This document shows, one piece after another, positions 34,001-46,000 of a stretch of DNA of 64,000 nucleotides. The DNA is from Congeria kusceri (lineage: Eukaryota; Mollusca; Bivalvia; Myida; Dreissenidae). Location: NCBI GenBank assembly GCA_027627225.1, contig CM051025.1, positions 54,132,681-54,196,680 of the forward strand. The letters run 5' to 3'. The translations under genes and the position numbers were made by a program. Each line of letters begins with the position of its first letter. The first letter of the stretch is position 1. The notes under the pieces were generated by a model. That model was not told the DNA's origin, did not search any database, and saw only the letters and a program-made list of their open reading frames with translations.

Positions 34001-37000
34001 TTGTTGACTGATCAGGTTACAATATTTGTCAGTTGTCATTCCAAAGGTGTATGTGGAATTCGGTGTCCAACAGAAAGATGGACATGTTCATGAGTTTGAC
34101 TGTTGGTACTTTACTTTAAACCTATTTATTTTAGCTCAAATGTATCCAAAATCCTTAAGCTTATTGAGACACTCTTGAGTCCATTTCCTGGGTAGAACCA
34201 GTACTTTATGTGTTTTGACAAAGATCCTTCGAACGGTCCCCGAGTAGGGATCAAACTCTTGACTACCCGATTGCAGGGTGGACACCATATGAGGCGCGTC
34301 TTGTGAAAACGGGACTTAATGCATGTGCATAAAGTGTCGTCCCGGATTAGCCTGTGCAGTCCGCACAGGCTAATCCAAGACGGCACTTTCCGCCTACCGT
34401 GGATTTATGTTTAGAAGAGACTTCATTGAAACAGAAAATACCATAAAAGCGGAAAGTGCCATCCCGGATTAGCCTGTGCAGACTGCACAGGCTTATTCAG
34501 GACGACACTTTACCCACATGCGTTAAGACCGGTTTTCCCACGACGCGCCTCATATCCATTTCACTACTACGACCTCTAGCATGAACCATGATAATTTACA
34601 CTACTTAATTGGGCCTTGTAATCTGAAAAACACATTTCTATATAAATTAAAAATATCTAGAAATAACTCTAATAATACAGTGTTAATAAAATCAGGATTA
34701 TTTAGGTGCACAATATGTTTAAAATCTATACAATACAATTTTGTTGCCACCATTAATTTGTATAACATCTTCGATTCAAATCAGGAACACTTAAACATGG
34801 AACATTGGTAGTAAATGTTTCTTAAGCACTTCGTAAAATGATGACAACTTATTTAACTTGTAAAGTTGTATTTCATATTACCAGTATTATTACGGATGAA
34901 TTGACTATATAAATGTCAAATTGAATGTACTATTGGAAACAAGTGTTTGATTTATTTTGCCTGACAGTTAATATTGTGCTTTTCTAACATCTGAATAAAT
35001 TCTGCAGCAAACTAATAAAAAGTGTGTGCTAGAAAATGTGAACAGTTATATTATTTTTGCTTTGTTAGTTTGTAATATATCCAGTTTATAACGGGAGTTC
35101 ACATTATCTGAACATCACAGTTACCCAATAGTTCTGGAGTGTTGTATCCCATATGCCTATCTTTTATTTCACAGTTTTAATTTGACTTAGCCATATTGCG
35201 ACTTTTTGGGACAGGGTATGGGCAGCTTTGTTAAAAATATCAAATTGACATTATGGGTAAATCAATGTTTAAGTTCATTTTAAATAATGCAATACATAAA
35301 TGAAGCAAAAACCCATTAATGTTAAATCTTGTTTGTTAGGAAGAAACAAAATGATCTCAACAGAATATTAGTGGAAATGCTTCCTGAACTCTGTCCACAT
35401 CAGTGTTCTGCCGTGGATGCGGCCTTGCGCCATTGGGGCAAAAATGAATTATTTGTCCCCACCAAATTTTCGTAAACGGGTCCACGGGTGCACACAATTT
35501 TTTCCCTAGAACACTAATTCATTAATGCTCTATCGGCAGCGCTTGAGCAGTTCAGATACAGTAGTATCAATCGATAATTGTACATGCAGTCCACATGCTA
35601 AGCGTAAACATCGCTTTTCAGCGACAGACTGCTAGACGACAGCCGCATTTCATCAGACACATCAAAGCCTTTTGAAGTTGAATTAATCGACACCGTTGCT
35701 ATGGGTTTTTCAGTTCTGGATGCCCGGCTAATTGATTACGTCACACTGTTCACTTTGTAGTTTTAACAGGTTTCATTATTAATGCCTTGCGTTTATAACG
35801 GATTTTATTGTTTGTTCAAATTGGAATTAATAATGCATGGTAATAAGGTATTTAAGAATGCAGTTTAACATTTGTTCGGGCAATGGTTTTCAACCGAAGT
35901 CCTGAGGGTAAACAACCCCGATCATTCTTGGATTAACAGAACGTTATGAATTAATTCAGAATACAATATTATGTATTAATCCTTTTTTTGTACAGAAAAG
36001 AAAAACAAACATGAATTAAAACAGCTAGTACGTACTTTTCAAAACCAAAATCTGCTTTGGGAATATTCATGAGGCGTAAAACTTTTTTTGTCTGTGTCCC
36101 TACATTTTTATAATTTGTCCTCACTTTTTCAAGCCTAGAGGGCCCTTGTCCCCAATAGTCCAAATTCACAGCAGAACACTGCCACATTCAAAATATTTTA
36201 ACTGGTTAAAACATGGCACTATGCCTTTGGGGAATGAGCAAACATTCTCAAAAATGTCATTGTGCCAGGCTTTCATTGATATCAAGTTGTTTATTGATGT
36301 TGAATTCGACATTTAGATTTGGAACTGCGCCAAGATTCTCTCAGTTTCAAATTTTCTCTTCAATTTAATAACTTGAAATCTGTGTTAGGTAAATACCAGT
36401 AGCCAAAATAACTTACATGTATGACAACAAACATTTCTGAATTATTTAAAAATGAAAATTATTTTGACTTTCTGGGAGAAAATATAAATTAATAACAGAT
36501 ATTCTTGTCAATTGTTTTTCGTTACTTGTTTTGATTTCTTTGTGCAAACCTAGAAATAAGTAACAGAAAATAGTGTCTGGCAACACTGATTTCTAGAATA
36601 TGTGCATTGTTTAGAAATTTAAACCAACAGAACTAATAGTCCTTATGCGTGTCAACAGTCGCCTGTGTTAGGATTTGCCTTTCTTTTTGTATGGCCACCA
36701 CCACATTTTGTTTGTTTTCAGTTTACTATTTTTCCATGACTGGATGGATATTGTGGACATGGTTGTTGTTGTAGCCACCCTGGTGCTTGATATTGTCTTT
36801 TCTAGCTCACAATATATCAGGTATAACATTATCTGTTTGTCAGGTTGTCATTTATATTTAGTGAGTTTAATGACATTTTCAAAGATATTATTCATGAAAA
36901 TTACAATTGAACAAAACAGATATTCCAGAACCATTATTTTCTTGTTTTGGTTTAGAGCATACTGATCACTGAATAGATCCCTGCTTAAGTTCATCTTTAA

Positions 37001-40000
37001 TAATCTAACTGTGTTAAATATATAGAAAATCAACCGAATAACTGATAAATGCCTCTAAACTAGATACCACGAAACTTACTTATTTCCTGGTCCCACGGCT
37101 GTTTGGTTTAGAGAGGTTTTCACTGTAGAATGCTGTAGAACTTATTTTTTCTTCACAAGCATGTTCATTTATGACTTACATTTGTAATATTGCACCCCTA
37201 TACTAATATAGGAGTACATGCTTAAATACAATGTGAGGCGTGTTGTGGGAATATTGGACTTAATGCATGCGTTAAGTGTTGTCCCGGGTTAACCTGTGCA
37301 GCCCACACAGGCTACTCTGGGATGTCACTTTACGCCTTTATGGTATTTTCTGTTTCAAGAAAGTCTCTTCTATTCAAAAATCGACTGTATGCGGAAAGTG
37401 TCAATCTGGATTAGCTTGTGTGAAATGCACATGCTAATCCGGGACGACACTTTAGGCACATGCATAAATCCAGTTTTCCCACGACACGCCTCAATGTATA
37501 CTATAGATTTAGCTAAAGCAGCCTCATTCATATGATTTAGTAAAATTGTTATTACTTGATATGATACTAAAGCCTGTTATTCTATATAATTTATTTGCAT
37601 GAGAATCAGTGTTGTGAATTTGCTATTTTCTGTTTGTCAATCATGTCATGAGTACATTAGAAGTCTGTAGTATTTATATATGTTAATGTTGTGACTTCTT
37701 TGTATCAATGAACAATTTTGAGCTCACCTGAGCACTTTGTGCTCTGTGAGCTATTGGTATAGGGGACCTCTCCGGAGTCGTCTGTCGTCAAGCGTCCGTC
37801 GTCCTTGTGTCGTCAACAATTTGAACCGTTATCCCGATAAAGACTACATTTTTAGCTCACCTGAGCACAACGTGCTCATGGTGATCTATTAGGATCGCCT
37901 TTTGTCCGTCGTCCATAGTGAGTCGTGTGTCAACATTTTCATTAAAAGAACATCTCCTCCTAAACCACGGGGCAGATTTTCACCAAACTTCACAGAAATT
38001 ATCCTTGGGTGACCCTCTTTCAAAATTGTTCAAATCATTCCGGTCCACTGCATATTTAGGTCACCAGAGCTAAAAATAGAATTAAAAACTGAAAACTTTA
38101 AAAATCTTCTCTGAAACCACAAGGCTTGGAGCTTTCATATTTGATATGTGACATCCTCTAGTGGTCCTCTACAAAGATTGTTCAAATGATGCCCCTGGGA
38201 TCAAAACTGGCCATTGCCCTGGGGGTCACATGGTTGATATAGACTTGTATAGCAAAATGACTTTAAAAATCTTCTTCTCTGAAATTGCAGGGCCTAGAGG
38301 TTTCATATTTGGTATGTAAAATTGTATAGTGGTCCTTTACAAAGATTGTTCAAATGATGCCCCTGGGGTCAAAACTGGCCACGCCCTGGGGATCACATGG
38401 TTTATATAGACTTTAATAGCAAAATGACTTTACAAATTTTCTCCTCTGAAACCGCAAGGCCCAGAGGTTTCATATTTGGTATGTAAGATTGTATAGTGGT
38501 CCTCTACAAAGATTGTTCAAATTATGCCCCTTGGGTCAAAACTGGCCACACCCCAGGGGTCACATGGTTTATATAGACTTGAATATTAAAATAACTTTAA
38601 AAATCTTCTCCTCTGAAACTGCAAGTCCCAGAGGTTTCATATTTGGTATGTAACATTGTTTAGTGGTCCTCTACAAAGGTTGTTCAAATGATGCCTCTGG
38701 GGCCAAAACTGGCCACACCCTTGGGCTCACATGGTTTATATAGACTTAAATAGCAAAGTGACTTTAAAAATCTTCTCTGAAATTGCAAGGCCTAGAGGTT
38801 TCATATTTGGTATGTAACATTGTATAGTGGTCCTTTACAAAGATTGTTCAAATGATGCCCCTGGGGTCAAAACTGGCCACACCCTGAGGGTCACATGGTT
38901 TATATAGACTTGATTAGCAAATGACTTAAAAAATCTTCTCCTCTGAAACCACAAGGCCCAGAGGTTTCATATCTGGTATGTAACATTGTATAATGGTCCT
39001 CTACAAAGATTGTTCAAGTGACGCACCTGGGGTCAAAACTGGCCACACCCCTGGGGTCACATGGTTTATATAGATTTAAATAGCAAAATGACTTCAAAAA
39101 TATTCTCCTCTGAAAGTTCAAGGCCTAGAGGTTTTATATTTGGTATGTAACATTGTGTAGTGGTCCTCTATAAAGATTGTTCAAATTATGCCCCTGGGGT
39201 CAAAGCAGGGCACATCCCGGGGCTCACATGGTTTATCTAGACGTAAATGGCAAAAAGATTTTTAAATTGTCCTCTGAAACCACAAGGCCCAGAGGTTCTA
39301 TATTTGGTGAAAACATTATATCGAGACCTCGATTGCATATGGGATGGGTGGGGTCAAGGTCACTGTTACTAAAAATAGAAAAACGGTTTCCGCTCAATTA
39401 CTTTAGAACACATCGAGATATTTTAATGAAACTGAATGCATAGATACCTTATATCAACACCTTGCATGAGATTGCATATGGGGTGGGAGGGGTCGAGGTC
39501 AAGGTCACTGTTACTAAAAATAGAAAAACGGTTTCCGCTCAATATCTTGAGAATGCATTTAGATATTTTAATGAAACTTAATGCATAAATACATTATATT
39601 GAGACCTCGATTGGGATTGCATATGGGGTGGGTGGGGTCAAGGTCAAGGTCACCGTTATTAAATATAGAAAATTGGTTTTTCGCTAAATATCTTGAGAAC
39701 GCATTGAGCTATTTTAATGAAACTTAATACATAAGTGCCTTATATCGAGACGTTGCTTGGGATTTCATTTGGGGTGGGTGGGGTCAAGGTCACCGTTACT
39801 GAAAATAGAAAAACGGTTTCCGCTCAATAACTTGAGAAAGCATTGCGATATTTTAATGAAACTTAATACTCATATCTTATATCGAGACCTCACTTGGGTT
39901 TGCTTATGGGTGGGTGGGGTCAAGGTCACTGTTATTAAAAGTAGAAAAACGGTTTAAGCTCAATTACTCGAGAACGCATTTAGATATTTTAATGAAACTT

Positions 40001-43000
40001 CATACATAGATATCTTATATTGAGACCTTGCTTTATGTATGTGGTGGGTGGGGTCAAAGTCAAGGTCACTGTTACTAAAATTAGAAAAACACTTTTCGCT
40101 CAATAACTTGAAAACCTATTGAGATATTTTAATAAAACTTTATACTTAGATATCAGGTGAGCGACCTAGGGCCAATGTGGCCTTCTTGTTTATTCAATCT
40201 TGACCTTAGTTGCACAGTTTGTGTTTGACCATAAAATCTTGGTTGGTATTGATAATGGGCCAAATGGGACCAGAAAGCTAAGAGTTATGGCCCCTTATTT
40301 GTGGGAATGAATGCAAAAAATGTCTTTTTCGTTCATAGAGACTTTATTTTTATTCCAATCTTGACCAAACTTTCACAGTGTGTGTATTATCAAAAGATCA
40401 CAGCAGAATCTAACAGTGGGCCGGATAACGCCACAAACACCACAGTTATGCCTCCTTTTTGTTGAAAAAATAGGCAACAATTGTGTTTTTTGTTCATAGA
40501 GACTTCATTTTCTTCCAACCTTGACAAAACTTCTACAATTTGTGTGTGACCAAAAGATTTCAGCAGAAGCTTAAAATGGGTAAGGTAAGGTCATAAACAC
40601 TGGAGTTATGGCCCCTTGTTTTTGGAAAAAAATGCAAAAATTGCCTATTTTGTTCATAGAAACTTCATTTTTCTTCCAATCTTGACCAAACTTCAAAAGT
40701 TTGTATGCAGTTATACGATTGCAGCAGAAGCCAATAATGGGCCAGATTGGGCCACAAACATAGGATATATGGCCCCGTTGTAAGTAGAAAAAAATGCAAA
40801 TATTGCCTTTTTTTGTGCGTGAAGATTTCATTTTCAATTCAGTCATGACCAAACTTCCACAGGTTTTGTATGGCCATAAGATCACAGCACTAGCAGCAAA
40901 TGAGACAAATCAGGCCATGAAAACTTCCCCTTAATTGTGAAAATGTATGCAATGGATTTGATGCAAGACAGGTACTTCATTTGCAACCAATCTGGACCAA
41001 ACTTGCACAATTAACCTATGACCATAACATCTAAGTGAATTTGAATATACGAAGGGTAAATGGCAATGCACTCAACTCTTTGGAACAAGCCGGCAAGCAT
41101 GATATGACCTTTTATCAGCCGTCGCTATTATCTTTCAGAACTGCTGCACCTGCAGCATTAACACTTTTCTTCCGAAGATGCCTGCACAAAGTTGGATACC
41201 AGGGTAAAGAAAATATATCCAAGTCCTTACTTGTTATATGTATGTGAGTAAATCAGCTATACAAATTATTCAAGGACATTGTGGCGTACATTCCCACATT
41301 TGTTCAAGCCTGTCACAACAGTAAGGCCTTCATCTTTGCCAGTACTCAGGTGAGCGCTTTGGGCCATCATGACCCTCTTGTTTATAACATACCCTAATTG
41401 CAATTACCGGTACTGAAAATCTATAAAATTATAACTGTGTACAGAGAAATTTAGTGAGTTTATTTTATAATACATTAAAAATATTCTGGAAATTTTAATG
41501 GTGTTTTTATTTAGTGTATACATTTGTAATTATTATCATATAATGAAACATTTATTACTAGAATGAAACATCTACATATATAACTTCCTTTTTGATTTTG
41601 TATAAAATAAAATGAAATCTTGTATACAATGAATGTTTATGAAATTTGCATTATACAGACTGGGTGTTGTCGGTCGAATCATTCGTATTCTGCGAATCGT
41701 TCGCGGGATTTATCTCATCTATCAACAACGAAAACATCTTGCAGTTGCTTCTAGGCGAATCGTATCACAGAACAAGCGTCGATATGTTAAAGATGGATTT
41801 GATCTGGATCTTTGTTATATCACAGGTAGGGTTTGACATTGATCTGGATCTTTGTTATATCACAGGTAGGGTTTGACATTGATCTGGATCTTTGTTATAT
41901 CACAGGTAGGGTTTGACATTGATCTGGATCTTTGTTATATTACAGGTAGGGTTTGACATTGATAACCATAGGTTTGCACTAGTTTTATGGTTCGAGTGTA
42001 TCTTTAGTTTTCTTATGCGAATAATTGCAATATAACTGCAGTCATTTGTGGTCGTTACATATAATTATTCAAACGTCCTGCAGTTTTGTTCTGACTGTTT
42101 CCCTACATAACTCACCCAGCAACAGAACAAACTAGTATTTATAATACCCTTCTCACCATTTATGTCTACGTTACTGTTTGTTTCTTCCATCTTAATAAAT
42201 TACATAGCTGTTTATAGTTATGAAACTAGCGAAACATTTTTGTTTAGGGACCTTTTCAGCCAGGTATTCTATATGTTTGTAAATGAATATTGTGTTGTAC
42301 CTCTTGTCACATATATTATATGTGCTGAGTGAAATAAACTTAAAATTGAACTTGAATTTTTTTATATTTTTTTTGTGCTTTTAGTATAAGTATTATCCCT
42401 TGTATTGTTGCAGAGCGGATGATCGCTATGTCGTTTCCATCGTCAGGTGTTCAGTCTATTTACAGAAACAACATTCAGGTAAATGAGTTTATTAATGCCT
42501 GTAAGAACACGACAACAAACAAAGATTTGAGGCGTGTCGTGGGAAAACCGGGCTTAATGCTTTAGCGTAAAGAGTCGTCTCGGATTAGCCTGTGCAGTCT
42601 GCACAGGCTAAACCGGGACAGCACTTTCCGCTTTTATGGTATTTTCTGTTTCAAGGAAGTTTCTTCTAAACATAAATCCACTGTGGGCGGAAAGTGTCAT
42701 CCCAGTTTAGCCTGTGCGGACTGCACAGGCGAATCTGGGACGACACTTTACGCACATTCATTAAGCCTGGTTTTCCCACGACACGCCTTATTTGATTTTA
42801 TCCATTGATATTTCCTATTTATTTTAACTTGTTTGGTTTGAAAACCAGAGGCATGTTGTTTCAACTTTGAGTCAGTTTCCTGGGTAGAATCAGTACTTGG
42901 TGTCTTTGAGATCAGATCTCTTTTTCATGATCTCCCATTTGCAAGGCTGACATCATATCCATAATACCACTGTGACAGTTTTATGTTTGTAAATGTCACA

Positions 43001-46000
43001 AACAGAATGTTACTGAAATACTGGTAAATATTTAAAATCACAATTGTTTTAACATTCAATAAAAGCTTATAAATAAATTAATCACACACTGATTGATTTT
43101 GTTTTTCTCTTTCAAGGAGGTTTCCAGATTCTTCGAAACTAAACATCCAGGGCACTACAAGCTTTATAACCTGTGCAGTAAGTTTGTTTGGATTTCATAT
43201 ATGAGAACTGGCAGAGTTAAGATTCTATGACATGTTTAACCGCATAGTGGGTGATTTAAATGTACATTTCTGCATAATTATGTACGTATTGTTAATCTTG
43301 AATAAATTTTCATGAATATTAGCCTCATTGGAAACAAATGAAAACTTTAAAATGTACCTGAAAATCTGGCTAGAATCAGCTATAAACATTACGGCATTAG
43401 TCTCTGAGGAAAGATGGTCGAAAGTCTACTTCACCATGACAAGAAATTAAAGACTATGTTAGAAGGATTTAATATCTTTGTATCCTTCACTCTGTTATCA
43501 ACCGGATATTTAGGTTTTAGCATTTGTGCAAGGGATGTATCAAACTATTTTACGTGGATAACATACCTAATAAACACATTTGAGGCGTGTCGTAGGAAAC
43601 CCAGACTTAATGCATGTGCGTAGTGTTGTCCCAAATTAGACTGTGCAGTCAGCATAGGCTAATCTGGGATGACACTTTCCGCCTACAGTGGATTTATGTT
43701 TCGAAGAGACCTCCTTGAAACAGAAAATACTATAAAAGCGCAAAGTTTATCCTGGGTTAGCCTGTGTGGAATGCACAGGCTAATCCGGGACAACACTTTA
43801 CGCACATGCATTATGCCCGGTTTTCCCACGACACGCCGCATTTAGAAATGGTATATGTACTTAAGTTTGTGCAATCAACACACTGAGTTATTTGAATGAT
43901 GCTTTTCCACTAACATCCAGGTGAGAGAAACTATGACCACAGCTATTTTGCCAACAGTGTCGAGAGGGTACTCATTGATGATCATAATGTTCCAACTCTG
44001 AGGTGAGTTGTAATACTTGTTAATGTCCTAATTCCTAAATGAATCCAAATGAGAATTACTGATTATTTTACGCATGGCAGTGAATTGCACTAACTATGTC
44101 TCCTCAAACATAGTGGGTTGGGAGACATATTGATTTTGTGCTGGAAAGTTGTATGCCTGGATGTAAGGATGTATAGACGTATGGACTCCTGACCTTGTCT
44201 GCGCTTGTTCTCCGTAACCCCTTGTCGAATTTTGACGAAACTTCACAGGATTGATCAGTACCAAGTCTAGTTGTGCATTTCGTTAGCATATTGTTGTCAG
44301 TGGATTTTTGCAGAGCCCTTTGAAGTTTTTCACATAATATACCTTGTCTTACCTTGTCTGCGCTTGTTCTCTGTAATCCCTGGTGTGATTTTGACGAAAC
44401 TCCGCATGATTGATCATTACATTGTCTAGTTGTGCATATCGTCGGCATGTTGTCGTCAGTGGATTTTTGGAGGAGTTACGACCCTTGTCATACATTGTCT
44501 GCGTTTGTTCTCTGTAAACCCTGGTCGGAATTTGACAAAACTTAACAGGATTTATCAGTACCAATTCTAGTTGTGCATTTCGTCGGCAGCAGAATTTTGG
44601 CGAGGTTATGGGCCTTTCAAATTGTTGACATTAAAGAACTTGTCTGTGCTCTTTTCCGTAACCACTGGCTAGAATTAGACAAAACTTCACTGGATTGATC
44701 AGAATCAAATGTGGTTGTGCATATCTTCGGAATGTTATGGTAGGTGGATTTTGGGCTGAGTTATGGGGAGAGATGTGTTGTTTTTTTCAAAAACAAACTT
44801 TAGTTACATTTTTATGAGAAAAAATGAAACAACAAACTGTGTAAATGATAAAGTTAATATTATGTCTCTATCAGATGTGAATTCACAAAATAAAATAATG
44901 TTGAATAAATGTGGCTACATTCCATGACTTTGGTGTAAAGCTCGAATAATTAATTGATATTACTTTAATTTAAGTTATATTAAGAAAAACAACAGAAACA
45001 TGATATGATAAATAGAATACTAGGTGTGTTGTATTTAGTCAACTTAAAAATGTGAACCACTGAATATTTCAATTAAAGGTTTCATAGATAAAATTATATT
45101 TATTGAAAACTAATCAAGTATTCTACATGTTTATACCCCTGTTGAACAACTAACAATGTTTCATCTCGATCCCTGCAGGGAAATGGTGAAGTTCTGTCAG
45201 AGTATGCATGAATTCCTCTCAAAGGATCCTCAGAACGTGGTCGCCATCCACTGCAAGGGCGGGAAGGGACGCACTGGGACCATGATCTGTACTTGGCTTG
45301 TAGAATGCGGCAATTTCGAGGAGGCTCAGGTACTCTGCAGGGGTGGCAAAAGTCTTTGCCTAAATTTTTTTAGAGCACCCATCCATTAGGGCTTGTTGCT
45401 TAGCAAAATAACTAGCCCGAAATCTATTTTACTCTTTTACTAGCCCAAAATCTCTTTTACTAGCCTGAAATCTCTTTTACTAGCCTGAAATCTCTTTTAC
45501 TAGCCTGAAATCTCTTTTTCTAGCCCAAAATCTCTTTTACTAGCCTGAAATCTCTTTTACTAGCCTGAAGTCTTGCAATAAAGCATAATAAAATGCAATA
45601 AAATACTTAGAATTATGTTGTTTCAACAGTAAACAAGTGTTAATTTTTTCTTGAAATATAGGAGATGCAATGTAATATCATTATTTGGTTAACTTTTATC
45701 GCAATGCACTCCAGGTGGACTATTATTGTTATTAATTAACTTTTAATACTTTGATCATCATTGTTTATACCATTGTGTCATTATAATTTCCTGAAAAAAC
45801 ACTATCCTGATGGGGTTAGTGCATACAGATATCCATTAGCCCAAAATCATTAAGCACTTGCCCCGGACTTCGGGCACATAAGTTAGAGCGAAGGCTGTGC
45901 AATATCTTATATTGTCTCACTTGTCCATTGTTCAAAATGCTGTCTGCCATTTGGTCGTCAAGTTATCATAAAAAATTTGCATTTGTCAATGCATGCTTTG

